DNA of 64,000 nt from Burkholderia latens (GTDB lineage: Bacteria > Pseudomonadota > Gammaproteobacteria > Burkholderiales > Burkholderiaceae), in contig NZ_CP013438.1 in the NCBI RefSeq assembly GCF_001718795.1, positions 1,488,001-1,552,000 of the forward strand. The letters run 5' to 3'. The notes under the pieces were generated by a model. It was not told where the DNA came from. It did no database searches and was given only the letters and a program-made list of their open reading frames with translations. A program made the translations under genes and the position numbers. Shown here one piece after another: positions 44,901-53,925 of this stretch; the first letter of the stretch is position 1, and each line of letters opens with the position of its first letter.

Positions 44901-45923
44901 ATGACTGACAAGGAAAGAAAAACGTGGGTAACCGCGTCGGATGTCGCGGTGCGGGCCGGCGTGTCGCGCTCCGCGGTCTCGCGCGCGTTCTCGCCGACGG
45001 CCAGTATCGCGCCGGAAACGCGCGAACGCGTGATGGTGGCCGCGCGCGCACTCGGCTATCAGGTCAACCTGATCGCACGCGACATGATCACGCAGCGCAG
45101 CAGCATGATCGGCGTCGTGACGGCCGGCTTCGAGAATCCGTTCCGCGCGCGGCTGCTGTCGGACCTGATGGCCGCACTCGGCCAACGCGCGTTCACACCG
45201 CTCGTGACCAACGCAGACGATCCGCATCAGGTTCGGCAATCGCTCGAGCGGCTGCTCAGCTACCGGGTCGCGGGCCTCGTGATGACGTCGGCATCGCCGC
45301 CGCTGTCGGTCGCGCAACAGTATCTCGATCACCGGATTCCGGTCGTGATGATCAACCGCGAAGCGAACCTGCCCGGCGCGGACGTCGTGGTCAGCGACAA
45401 CGCCGCAGGCGCGGCCGGTGCCGCGCAACGGCTGGTGCTCGCCGGCGCGCGCCGGCTCGCGTTCGTCGGGCCGCGAACCGCGAGCTACAGCGCACGCGCG
45501 CGCTCGCTCGGGTTCGAGCACGCGCTGCAGCACGGCGACACGCTCGGCGCGACGCTCGTCCGCACGATCGATACGCGGTCCGACACGCATGCGTGCGGGA
45601 TCGACGCGGCGCGACAACTCTTCGTGGCAGGCGAGCGTCCGGATGGCGTGTTCTGCTCGTCGGATCTGCTCGCGCTCGGCGTAATCGATGCCGCACGCGA
45701 CGCATACGGCTTGCGCGTGCCCGGCGACCTGCGCGTGATCGGCTTCGACGACATTCCTGCCGCCGAATACAACGCCTATCGGCTCACCACGCTGCGCCAG
45801 GACACGCAAGCGCTCGCACACGCAGCGGTGGACCTGCTCGCCGACCGGATCCACGCATTCGACGGCGCGTCGCGCACGAGGATCGTCCCGGTCACGCACG
45901 TGGTGCGGCATAGCTGCGCGTAA
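44901..45923 (+). CDS. LacI-family transcriptional regulator
   Basis: A 340-residue repressor. The N-terminal LacI helix-turn-helix and hinge read VTASDVAVRAGVSRSAVSRA, then SPTASIAPETRERVMVAARA, followed by the periplasmic-binding-protein-like effector domain (GVVTAGFENPFRARLLSDLM; DGVFCSSDLLALGVIDAARD). It is convergent with the neighbouring sugar-type ABC operon and divergent from the PI-PLC gene. A perfect palindrome upstream of the ABC operon (48972-48993) is its likely target. Confidence 0.93.
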   Translation: MTDKERKTWVTASDVAVRAGVSRSAVSRAFSPTASIAPETRERVMVAARALGYQVNLIARDMITQRSSMIGVVTAGFENPFRARLLSDLMAALGQRAFTPLVTNADDPHQVRQSLERLLSYRVAGLVMTSASPPLSVAQQYLDHRIPVVMINREANLPGADVVVSDNAAGAAGAAQRLVLAGARRLAFVGPRTASYSARARSLGFEHALQHGDTLGATLVRTIDTRSDTHACGIDAARQLFVAGERPDGVFCSSDLLALGVIDAARDAYGLRVPGDLRVIGFDDIPAAEYNAYRLTTLRQDTQALAHAAVDLLADRIHAFDGASRTRIVPVTHVVRHSCA

Positions 45924-45932
45924 CGCGTCGCA

Positions 45933-46793
45933 TCACTTCAGCCCGCCGGCGAAACCGCGCAGCAGATAACGCTGCACGTAGCCGGCCACCGCGAGCGTCG
46001 GCAGCGACGCCAGCAGCCCCGCGCTCATCAGATCGCCCCAGTCGATTCCGTTTTCGGTCACGTAGCCTGCAATCGCGAGCGGCAGCGTGAAGCGGCTCGG
46101 CGTCGACACGAACAGCAGCGCGATCAGGAACTCGTTCCATGCGGCGATGAACACGAAGATCGCGGTCGCGATCAGCCCTGGCGCGCACAGCGGCAGCACG
46201 ATCTGCACGAGCCGCCGCGCGAGGCCCGCGCCATCGATGCAGGCAGCCTCCTCGTATTCGACGGGCACGTCGCGCACAAACGCGAGCAGCATCCAGATCG
46301 CCATCGGCAGCGCGTAAAGCTGGTACGCGAGCACCAGCCCGGGCGTCGAATCGAGCAGATGCAGCCGCTTCGCGAGCGCGAACAGCGGCACCGCAATCGT
46401 GATCGGAGGCATCAGCTTCAATGCAAGCACGAGCATCAGGAACAGCAGATCGAGCCGCGCCGGAAAGCGCAGCCGCACGAGCGCAAAGGCGGCCGGAAAC
46501 GCGAGCGTCAGCGCGAGCACCGTCGTGCCCGCGCCGACCAGCAGCGAATTGACAAGCGGCGCACCGAGGCCGTTCGACCATACCGACGTGAAATGCTCGA
46601 GCGTCGGCGCGACCGGCCAGATCCGCAGCGGATGATCGAGGCGCTCGAGCGTCGGCATGAACGCGGCGCCGCCCATCCACAGGCACGGCAACAGCAACAG
46701 TGCGAGCGCGACGATGCGCAGAATCCATGGCGCCGCGCGACCGAATACCGCGCCCGTTCGCCCGGGTGCGATGCGCGCCGGTCGCGCGGTCAT
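45933..46793 (-). CDS. Carbohydrate-type ABC transporter permease (MalG/UgpE-like)
   Basis: A 286-residue membrane protein with six hydrophobic segments and the EAA loop of sugar permeases, EYEEAACIDGAGLARRLVQI, followed by VLPLCAPGLIATAIFVFIAA and WNEFLIALLFV. ATG 46793 overlaps the stop of the preceding permease (ATGA), so the two are translationally coupled. It is the last gene of the binding-protein/permease/permease operon. No ATPase gene is in the operon. Confidence 0.92.
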   Translation of the reverse strand: MTARPARIAPGRTGAVFGRAAPWILRIVALALLLLPCLWMGGAAFMPTLERLDHPLRIWPVAPTLEHFTSVWSNGLGAPLVNSLLVGAGTTVLALTLAFPAAFALVRLRFPARLDLLFLMLVLALKLMPPITIAVPLFALAKRLHLLDSTPGLVLAYQLYALPMAIWMLLAFVRDVPVEYEEAACIDGAGLARRLVQIVLPLCAPGLIATAIFVFIAAWNEFLIALLFVSTPSRFTLPLAIAGYVTENGIDWGDLMSAGLLASLPTLAVAGYVQRYLLRGFAGGLK

Positions 46794-47659
46794 GCGCGCC
46801 GCTTGCGAACCGTCTGCCATACGTACCCCGAAACCAGCAGTGCGGACGCCGCGAGCATCAGCACCGACGCGGCGCTCGCCGGCCCGACGTTGAAGAAGCG
46901 GAAGCCCGTGTCGTAGATGTAGGTCGACAGCGTCTGCGTCGCGTTGCCGGGGCCGCCGCCCGTCAGCGCATAGACCTTGTCGAACAGCTTGAACGTGTCG
47001 ATCGAGCGCAGCAGCAGCGCGAGGCCGATCTGCGGCGCCGCGAGCGGCAGCGTGATGTCGCGCAGGCACTGCCATTCGCTCGCGCCGTCGGTGCGAGCGG
47101 CTTCGTACAGTTCGTGCGGGATCGCTTGCAGTCCGGCCAGCACGATCAGGAACGCCATCGGCGTCCATTGCCACACGTCGACGAGCGCGAGCGACCACAG
47201 TGCGAGATGCGGATCGGACAGCCAACGCGCGCCCTCGCGTCCGAACGCGGCAAGCAACGCGTTCAGGAAGCCGTCGAAGTTGAGCCAGTTGCGCCAGATC
47301 GCCGAACACACGAGCGTCGACAGCATCATCGGCAGGATCGCGAGCGGCAGCGCGATGCGCCGCCCCGGAAACGCGCGCACGAACAGCAGCGCGAGACCGA
47401 AGCCGAGCGCGACCTCGGCCAGTGACGCGACGACCGTGAAGCGCAGCGTGTTGCCGAAGCCGGCCGCGAACGCGTCGTCGCCGAGCACCGCGCGGTAGTT
47501 CGCCAGCCCGACGAACGCGCGCCGGCCGGCCGCGTAGTCGACGCGGCAGAACGAATCCACGAGCACTTGCGCGACCGGATACAGCGCGAGCGCGGCCAGC
47601 ACCAGCAGCGCGGGGCCGAGCAGCGCGACGAACGGCAGGCTTCGGCCGAGCGCCTTCAT
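46790..47659 (-). CDS. Carbohydrate-type ABC transporter permease (MalF/UgpA-like)
   Basis: A 289-residue permease: N-terminal FVALLGPALLVLAALALYPV, then ANYRAVLGDDAFAAGFGNTL, and the EAA loop ELYEAARTDGASEWQCLRDI followed by TLPLAAPQIGLALLLR. The TGGGPGNATQTLSTYIYD motif is standard for UgpA/MalF-type subunits. It lies 34 bases after the binding-protein gene and overlaps the second permease. Confidence 0.92.
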   Translation of the reverse strand: MKALGRSLPFVALLGPALLVLAALALYPVAQVLVDSFCRVDYAAGRRAFVGLANYRAVLGDDAFAAGFGNTLRFTVVASLAEVALGFGLALLFVRAFPGRRIALPLAILPMMLSTLVCSAIWRNWLNFDGFLNALLAAFGREGARWLSDPHLALWSLALVDVWQWTPMAFLIVLAGLQAIPHELYEAARTDGASEWQCLRDITLPLAAPQIGLALLLRSIDTFKLFDKVYALTGGGPGNATQTLSTYIYDTGFRFFNVGPASAASVLMLAASALLVSGYVWQTVRKRRA

Positions 47660-47693
47660 GCGCGGATTGCGGACGATGCGTGACGGCGGGCCG

Positions 47694-48932
47694 TCATTTG
47701 GCGGCCGTTGCCATCGCCTGCGCGATCTTCTGCTGCGCCTGATGCAGCGCGGCGTCGGGAGCCGCCTGACCGGTCAGCGCGAGCTGCAACTGGTCGCCGA
47801 GAATGCTTTCGACCTGCTGCCAGTCCTTCACGCGCGGCCGCGCGCGACCGGCTTCGAGCGCCTTCAGCTGATCGGGATACCAGCGGTACTGGCGCACCAG
47901 TGCCGGATCGTTGAACACACTGCGGCGCGTCGGCGGAATGCCGATTCCCGCAAGACGTGTTTGCGTGTCGCGCGCGCTCAGGTATGCGAGAAATTCCTGC
48001 GCGAGCTTCGCGTGCGGCGCATCCTTCGGAACGCCCATTTGCCAGATGCCGAGCATCGGCGCCGGACCCGCCGTCTGTCCTGGCGGCGGCTGCAGTGCGA
48101 TCTGCCCGACCACGCGCGACTGCTTCGGGTCGTCCAGCGCCGGAATCCATGCGGGCCACACTTCGATCGATTGCGCGGCGGTGCCGCGCTGCAGTGCGTC
48201 GCGCACTTCGGCGGCGCCATACACGTCGACGTCCTTCGGTGCCGAGGCCTTCAGCGCAACGAAGGTTTTCAGCGCAGCTTGCGACTCGCGCGAATCGATC
48301 GTCACGTTGCCGGCACGGTCGAACACATCGCCGCCATACGCCCACAGGATCGGCAGGAAGCCGGTCACGACCGGGTTGCCCTTGGTGCCGCGGAACACGA
48401 CGCCCGACACGCTCTTGTCCGCGCCGCCGACGGTCTGCGCGATCTTCAGCACGTCGTCCCAGTTGCGCGGCGGTTGCAGCTTGTACTTCGCGAGCAGATC
48501 CTTCCGGTACGCGAACATCTCGACGTTGCCGACGATCGGCAGCGCGTACAGGACGCCCCCCGCATTCCGGCCGAGCGCGAGCGCCGAAGGCACGAGATCG
48601 GCGTCGGCCAGCGATGCGGGCAACGGCTTCAGCCAGCCGTTGCCGATGAATTCAGGCGCCCACGTGTCGTCCATCATCACGAGGTCGTACGTGCCGGTGC
48701 CTTCGCGCATCGACAGCTTCAGCTTCTGGTACAGGTTCGCGTTCGGCAGCTTCAGCAGCTCGATGTCGGTGCCCGGATGCAGCCTGGTGAAACCGGCGAC
48801 GGCGTCGGCGAGCCCTTTGCCGTAGATGTCGTCGCGGCCTGCGATGACGAGATCCGCCGCGCAGGCGTGCGCGGCGACAACGGACAGCGCAACGGCGGCG
48901 GACAGCGCGCGCAGGCGGCTCAGCAGGGTCAT
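47694..48932 (-). CDS. ABC transporter extracellular solute-binding protein (family 1)
   Basis: A 412-residue periplasmic protein. The signal peptide ends at about residue 25 (VVAAHACAA), and the mature start is DLVIAGRDDIYGKGLADAVA. Family-1 features include YDLVMMDDTWAPEFIGNGWL, LYALPIVGNVEMFAYRKDLL and AHAKLAQEFLAYLSARD. It captures the solute for the two following permeases. The start ATG 48932 was chosen because it opens directly into the signal peptide. A 22-bp perfect palindrome lies 40 bases upstream. The solute is probably a sugar, polyol or glycerophospho compound. Confidence 0.92.
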   Translation of the reverse strand: MTLLSRLRALSAAVALSVVAAHACAADLVIAGRDDIYGKGLADAVAGFTRLHPGTDIELLKLPNANLYQKLKLSMREGTGTYDLVMMDDTWAPEFIGNGWLKPLPASLADADLVPSALALGRNAGGVLYALPIVGNVEMFAYRKDLLAKYKLQPPRNWDDVLKIAQTVGGADKSVSGVVFRGTKGNPVVTGFLPILWAYGGDVFDRAGNVTIDSRESQAALKTFVALKASAPKDVDVYGAAEVRDALQRGTAAQSIEVWPAWIPALDDPKQSRVVGQIALQPPPGQTAGPAPMLGIWQMGVPKDAPHAKLAQEFLAYLSARDTQTRLAGIGIPPTRRSVFNDPALVRQYRWYPDQLKALEAGRARPRVKDWQQVESILGDQLQLALTGQAAPDAALHQAQQKIAQAMATAAK

Positions 48933-48971
48933 GTGGTCTCTCCCGGTCGGCGTATGGAAGGCAACGGTCGT

Positions 48972-48993
48972 GCATTGCACACGTGTGCAATGC
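48972..48993. promoter_or_regulatory. Perfect 22-bp palindrome, likely LacI-family operator
   Basis: The half-site GCATTGCACAC is followed by its exact complement GTGTGCAATGC, centred on CG as in LacI/GalR operators. It lies 40 bases upstream of the solute-binding-protein start, and the only LacI-type regulator in the neighbourhood is at 44901-45923. Confidence 0.75.
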
Positions 48994-49208
48994 TGAAGCG
49001 TCGCCATTGTTCATGCAGACCGTGAAGGTATTGTGGCAAGCCGCAAGCTCGTCAAACCGACGCGCGCGTTCGGCGGATTCACGCCCATTCGGTCGGGCAT
49101 CCGGATGTTTTTTTCAAGCATCGACTTCCATCGAACGCACGGGCCGGCCGCTCAACGCGGGTGCAGCGCGGCGGCACGCGACCCACGTGCCGCCGCCCGC
49201 ACCCGGCG

Positions 49209-50417
49209 TCAAAAGTTCACACGAATGCCGGCCATTACCGCGAGCTGCCGACTCGAATTGCTGTTCGCGAGCACGGGGATCTGCGCGTAGTTCACCGCGT
49301 TGCCGTTCGCGTCGGCGCCGAGCCCCCGGCCGCTCGCGATCTGGCCGATCGCGACCGCGTACAGCGCGGTGCGCTTCGACAGGCTGTAGTTCGTGCCGAC
49401 GTTCACCTGATGAAAGCGCGTCGTGCCGCGGCCGTCGGTGTGCGCGGCGTTGAAGATGTACGCGACACCGCCCTGCAGCGCGGGCGTGAACATGTACGTG
49501 ACGTTCAGCTCGCCGATATCGAACGTGAACGCCTGCGTGCGCGGCTGCGCGCCGGTCGAGAAATAGCGGCTGTCATCGACGCGCGTGTGCGTGTAAGTGA
49601 GCGCGGCCGTCGCGGCACCGAGTGTGACCGAGCCGCCCGCGCCGAATGCGCGCATCGAGCCGGCGTCCTGCAGCAGGCAGTACATCGCGCCCGCGTTGCT
49701 GCACGCGAAGTCGCCGATATAGCCGTTCGCGCCGCCGAGCGCCGCATCGAGCGGCTGATGCAGGTCGAGATAGCCGACGGAGAACGCGACCGGCGCGCGC
49801 GCGTAGGTTGTGGCGACCGCATAGCCGCGCTTTGCGGAAAAATCGCCGGCCCGGCCGCCGAAGCTGAACGTGCCGCCGAACGTCAGGCCGTTGAAGTCGG
49901 CGCTGGTGAACTTCACCGCGTTGTTGAAGTTGAATGCGGCGTTCAGGTTGTCGACGTCGCCGAGATGCGATCCGTACGGGGTCGACCAGTTGTTGCTCGA
50001 CACGTAAGTGCCGAGCATGTCCGTATACGAGTCGTACTGCCGGCCGAGACCGAGCGTGCCGATCCCGTCCTGGCGCAGCCCGACCCACGCCTGCCGGCTG
50101 AATGCGGAGCCGCCCTGCAGCGCCTGCCCGTTTGCGGAAAGGAACTGTTGCTCCAGCGTAAACACCGCATCGAGCCCGCCGCCGAGCGGCTCGGCACCCT
50201 GGAACCCGAAGCGCGACGGCACGAGGTTGCCGCCGCCCATCTGCCACGCATGGCCGCCGCCCGTGCTGCCGTCGGCGCGCGTGAACTGCTGGTTCGTCGA
50301 ATAGATGATGCCGGTGTCCACCGTGCCGTACAGCGTCACGCTGCCGGCGGTCTGCGCGTGTGCGTGCATGCAGCCCAGCGCCGCCGCAGTCGCGGCCAGT
50401 CGTCGTCCGATCGTCAT
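49209..50417 (-). CDS. Outer-membrane porin (Gram-negative porin family)
   Basis: A 402-residue porin: signal peptide (AATAAALGCMHAHAQ), first strand AGSVTLYGTVDTGIIYSTNQ, the motif FSRQAWVGLRQDGIGTLGLG, and a terminal aromatic (RVNF). It is longer than the porin at 2800 and diverged, with an inserted loop containing a cysteine pair (FACSNAGAMYCLLQD). ATG 50417 is preceded by AGGGGCGGGAC. It stands between the ABC importer and the amine cluster and may supply the outer-membrane route for either. Confidence 0.93.
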   Translation of the reverse strand: MTIGRRLAATAAALGCMHAHAQTAGSVTLYGTVDTGIIYSTNQQFTRADGSTGGGHAWQMGGGNLVPSRFGFQGAEPLGGGLDAVFTLEQQFLSANGQALQGGSAFSRQAWVGLRQDGIGTLGLGRQYDSYTDMLGTYVSSNNWSTPYGSHLGDVDNLNAAFNFNNAVKFTSADFNGLTFGGTFSFGGRAGDFSAKRGYAVATTYARAPVAFSVGYLDLHQPLDAALGGANGYIGDFACSNAGAMYCLLQDAGSMRAFGAGGSVTLGAATAALTYTHTRVDDSRYFSTGAQPRTQAFTFDIGELNVTYMFTPALQGGVAYIFNAAHTDGRGTTRFHQVNVGTNYSLSKRTALYAVAIGQIASGRGLGADANGNAVNYAQIPVLANSNSSRQLAVMAGIRVNF

Positions 50418-50586
50418 GTCCCGCCCCTCTGTTGTCATCGGTTTGCACTACAGACCGATGGGTTGCCGATATGGGTGACAGGACTTTATCCAGCGAAAAT
50501 TTCGGACCCCTATCCCAAATCAGCAAACGGTGAAGCGGCGATTGATTGGTGACGGCGCCGGGCGGCGCCGTCGCGGCACGACGGCG

Positions 50587-51525
50587 TCATTCGGGTCGCA
50601 AGGTTTGCGACGGCAGTTCGCCGAACAGGTCGCGATACTCGCGCGCGAAATAGCCGAGATGCGTGAAGCCCCAGCTCGCGGCGGCCTCGCCGACGCCAAG
50701 CTGCTGCGCGGACGTCGTGCGCAGCAGGCGCCGTACCGCGTTCAGCCGGATCGTGCGCAGATAGCCAACCGGCGTGACGTCGGCGACGCGCTGGAAGCTC
50801 GTCTGCAACGTGCGGCGGCTGCAACGCAGCGCGCGGCACAGCTCGAGCACGGTGACGGGCTCCTCGGGCCGATCGCGCAAGTGCTTCTCGCAACGGCTGA
50901 CGATATCGCTGTACGTAGCATGCGTGATGTCGCGGCGCTCGACGCCAATGCCCTGCTCGAGCGCATCGAGGAACATGCCGAGCATCGCATCGCGGAACAT
51001 CTTGCGGGTGGCCGCGTATTCGAGGCAGCCGGGGTTGCGCTGCGCGTCGTCGATCAGCGACGACAGCCGCGCGCCGAGCGCGACGCCCTGCGCGTCCGAC
51101 AGCCGCGTCACGTGCCGCAGCTTGCGCGCGCCGGCCGCGCCGAATTCGGCCTCGCACAGTTCGTCGATCATGTCGGACGCGGCGCTGATCCCCACGAGTC
51201 CCATTCCTTCAGGCGTATGGAATTCGAAATCCTCGCCGGCGCGCAACGCGAGCAGCGCATAGCCGTCGACCGGCTGCCCCTGGAACGTGCCGGCGAGCGG
51301 CACCGACAACGGCACCGCGAGCGACGTGCGCGCGTGCGGCGCGAGGCCGGTTTGCGCGACGCGCCGATTGGTCGTCTCGCGAAAGAAATGGAAATCGTCG
51401 TACAGCACCTGCGTGACGGTGCCCTTGAACCGGCCCGGCGTCATCTGGCGGTACACCTGATGCCAGCCCGCGATCGCGAGCCCGTGGTCGTGCACGTCTT
51501 CGTGTGAGCGTGACTGAAACAGCAT
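50587..51525 (-). CDS. AraC-family transcriptional regulator
   Basis: A 312-residue regulator with an N-terminal sensory region and two C-terminal helix-turn-helix motifs: VTVLELCRALRCSRRTLQTS, FQRVADVTPVGYLRTIRLNA, and GVGEAAASWGFTHLGYFARE, then YRDLFGELPSQTL. This overall type resembles EutR-like AraC proteins. The start MLFQSRS (ATG 51525) has GGAG six bases upstream. It lies just downstream of DUF3156 on the same strand and likely regulates the amine-use cluster. Confidence 0.9.
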   Translation of the reverse strand: MLFQSRSHEDVHDHGLAIAGWHQVYRQMTPGRFKGTVTQVLYDDFHFFRETTNRRVAQTGLAPHARTSLAVPLSVPLAGTFQGQPVDGYALLALRAGEDFEFHTPEGMGLVGISAASDMIDELCEAEFGAAGARKLRHVTRLSDAQGVALGARLSSLIDDAQRNPGCLEYAATRKMFRDAMLGMFLDALEQGIGVERRDITHATYSDIVSRCEKHLRDRPEEPVTVLELCRALRCSRRTLQTSFQRVADVTPVGYLRTIRLNAVRRLLRTTSAQQLGVGEAAASWGFTHLGYFAREYRDLFGELPSQTLRPE

Positions 51526-51579
51526 CGGCATCTCCGGTAAAACCCTGAATCCGCGTTGCGCAGCGCGCAGCGTCACAGC

Positions 51580-52182
51580 TTACCCCCGCAAAATTCCGCG
51601 CAGCGCAGTTTCGAATGCCGCACACGCGGCCGACAGCGCGGCGGCCTGCTCGCCGGTGAGCCGCACGTAGCGGCGAAACGACGGCATCCGGTTCACGACC
51701 TCGCTGCCGCCGAACGGCGCAACGTCGAGCGTCCATCGGCCGTCGCACGCGGCGATGGTGCAGCCGGTCACGTGCAGCGGGCGCAACGCATCGATTACTG
51801 CCGGCTGCGCGACGATTGCCGACACGGCGCGCACGAACGCGGGGTCGCAGCCGGGCAGCGGCGTGGCGGCGATTCCGGTGCGCCGCAGCCAGCCGGTCTG
51901 CACGATGCGCGCGTGGCCGTGTCCGGCCGGACCGCGCGCCGCCGCCGATACCTGCACGCTGACGGTATGCATCAGAAACTGGCGATCGGCGCGCTCCGCG
52001 ATGTTCACGTGCACGCCATTCGGCAGCCGGGCAGCAACGGCGGTTGCCGTTGCGCCCGCGCCGCCATTCGAATCGCGCACCGCGCGCAGGTCGGTCAGCA
52101 CGCGCGCGACGACCGTGCCCGGCCGGTAACCGGGCGGCCGCGCATCGGGCGACGCGCGCCACCACGCGAGCACGGCCTTCAC
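51580..52182 (-). CDS. DUF3156 family protein
   Basis: A 200-residue protein starting at GTG 52182, whose GTGA overlaps the stop of the permease gene. The blocks AVRDSNGGAGATATAVAARL, FLMHTVSVQVSAAARGPAG and MPSFRRYVRLTGEQAAALSA fit DUF3156, a family of unknown function that often sits beside ethanolamine-type amino-acid permeases. Translational coupling to the permease suggests a role in the same pathway. Confidence 0.78.
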   Translation of the reverse strand: MKAVLAWWRASPDARPPGYRPGTVVARVLTDLRAVRDSNGGAGATATAVAARLPNGVHVNIAERADRQFLMHTVSVQVSAAARGPAGHGHARIVQTGWLRRTGIAATPLPGCDPAFVRAVSAIVAQPAVIDALRPLHVTGCTIAACDGRWTLDVAPFGGSEVVNRMPSFRRYVRLTGEQAAALSAACAAFETALRGILRG

Positions 52183-53681
52183 GATGCGACGTGCTCGTTG
52201 CGCAGCACTTCCTCGACCGGCACCGGCTTGAACGGATGCCGACGCTGCACGACGAGCGTCCAGAACAGCGCATACAGCGCGGTTAGCCCGAGCATCGCGC
52301 CGAACGGCACGTAGATGTCGCGTGCGTTCATGCCGGGCGGCGTGATATACCAGATCGCGAGCACGATGCCGACGCTGGACACGATCTGCGGCAGCGGGAA
52401 CCACGGCGATCGATACGGACGCGGCAGGTCCGGCCGGCGGATCCGCAGCATCACGACCGACGCGGTGACGAGGAGGTAAGCGGTACCCCACGCGCAGGTC
52501 GCGGCGAGCACAAGGTGCAGGATGCTGTCGAGATTGCCGTTGATCAGCCATGCATGGAAGATCGGCACGATCGCCGATGCGACGATGCCAACCACCGGCG
52601 TCTTGAAGCGCGGATGCAGATACGCGAAGCAGCGCGGCAGCGCGCCGTCGATCGCCATCCCGTACAGGATGCGCGGCAGTCCGGCCATCAGCGTGTTGAT
52701 CGTCGCGGCGCCTGCGCACAGGAACGCGATGCCGAACCAGATCCGCCCGAACGGCCCGAGCACCTGCAGCGCGAACGCGGGAATCGCGCCCGGCGTGTCG
52801 AGCAGGTGCGTGAGGCCGTCCGGGCTCACCGGCACGTTCGCGACCTGGCGACGGATCGCCGCGCCGTACAGGAACATGCAGACCGCGACGCCAACGAGGC
52901 CGATCGCCATCGCGCGCGGAATCGTGCGCCCCGGCGCTTTCATTTCAGGCGCGAGCGGCGTGACGAACTCGCAGCCGACGAACATGAACATCGCCATCCC
53001 GACCAGCGACAACACGGCCGGCGCCGACGTGCCGATTTCCGATCCGCCGAACCAGCCGTCGAGATGCACGGCCGGCTCGGCCGCGAGGCCGAGAATCCCG
53101 AAGATCATCAGCGACAGCCACATGCCGGCGGTCAGTACGACCTCGAGTTTGCTGAACACCTTGATGCCGATGATGTTGGTAATCGCGAACGTGACCACGA
53201 GGCCGACGCCGACGAGCCACGCGCTGTTGTGCTTCTCGAACGCGGCGTTCAGCGACTCGAAGTTCACGAGCGCCATGATCCCGCTCAGGATCGTCTCCGC
53301 GGTGCCGGCGAACACGTGCACGAGGAAGTACGCGGAAATCGTGCCGGTGATCGCCCAGAAGCGGCCGAGCCCGCACGACAGGTAATCGTAAACCGAGCCG
53401 GCCGTCGGCAGCATCGCGGCGGCTTCGGAGAACGTCGTCGCCTGCGCCTGCATCATCACGAACGCGATGATCATCGCGACCGCGAACGCCCAGCCGCCCA
53501 TCCCGAAACCCGACGTCGCGGTGAGAATCACCGGGCTCGCCATGATCAGGCCCACCGCGCTGGCGAGCGCCGTCGGAAAACCGACCGCGCCCGCCTTCAG
53601 CACCGCGCCGCCGCCCGCTTCAGCCGGCCCGCCGGCGGGCGTATCGCCCGCGGCGCCGGTCAATCCAGACCATCCCGACAT
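52179..53681 (-). CDS. APC-superfamily amine/amino-acid permease (ethanolamine permease-like)
   Basis: A 500-residue inner-membrane transporter with about 12 hydrophobic segments. The N-terminal GAVGFPTALASAVGLIMASP, LPTAGSVYDYLSCGLGRFWA and VGCEFVTPLAPEMKAPGRTI blocks belong to the amino acid-polyamine-organocation superfamily and resemble ethanolamine permeases. ATG 53681 follows AAGGAGACGAGG. It probably imports the amine consumed by the aminotransferase and aldehyde dehydrogenase encoded upstream on the same strand. Confidence 0.9.
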   Translation of the reverse strand: MSGWSGLTGAAGDTPAGGPAEAGGGAVLKAGAVGFPTALASAVGLIMASPVILTATSGFGMGGWAFAVAMIIAFVMMQAQATTFSEAAAMLPTAGSVYDYLSCGLGRFWAITGTISAYFLVHVFAGTAETILSGIMALVNFESLNAAFEKHNSAWLVGVGLVVTFAITNIIGIKVFSKLEVVLTAGMWLSLMIFGILGLAAEPAVHLDGWFGGSEIGTSAPAVLSLVGMAMFMFVGCEFVTPLAPEMKAPGRTIPRAMAIGLVGVAVCMFLYGAAIRRQVANVPVSPDGLTHLLDTPGAIPAFALQVLGPFGRIWFGIAFLCAGAATINTLMAGLPRILYGMAIDGALPRCFAYLHPRFKTPVVGIVASAIVPIFHAWLINGNLDSILHLVLAATCAWGTAYLLVTASVVMLRIRRPDLPRPYRSPWFPLPQIVSSVGIVLAIWYITPPGMNARDIYVPFGAMLGLTALYALFWTLVVQRRHPFKPVPVEEVLRNEHVAS

Positions 53682-53925
53682 CCTCGTCTCCTTCCAGTAT
53701 CGGCCGGCGCCGCCGCTGCGGCGCCGCTCCGGCTCCATGTTTCACGATCGGCCGGGGCCGGCGCTTCCGCGCTTCACCATCCGGCCCCGCCCGGTCCAAT
53801 CCTGCTCCGAAGTCGAAAAAATACGCAGGCAAAATAAGCCCGTCATAGCGCAAATCGGCAAACCGGCAGTGGGCAGCGGGTTATCCCGCCCTCCACCGCC
53901 GGTTCGTCGTCACACGCTCACGCCG

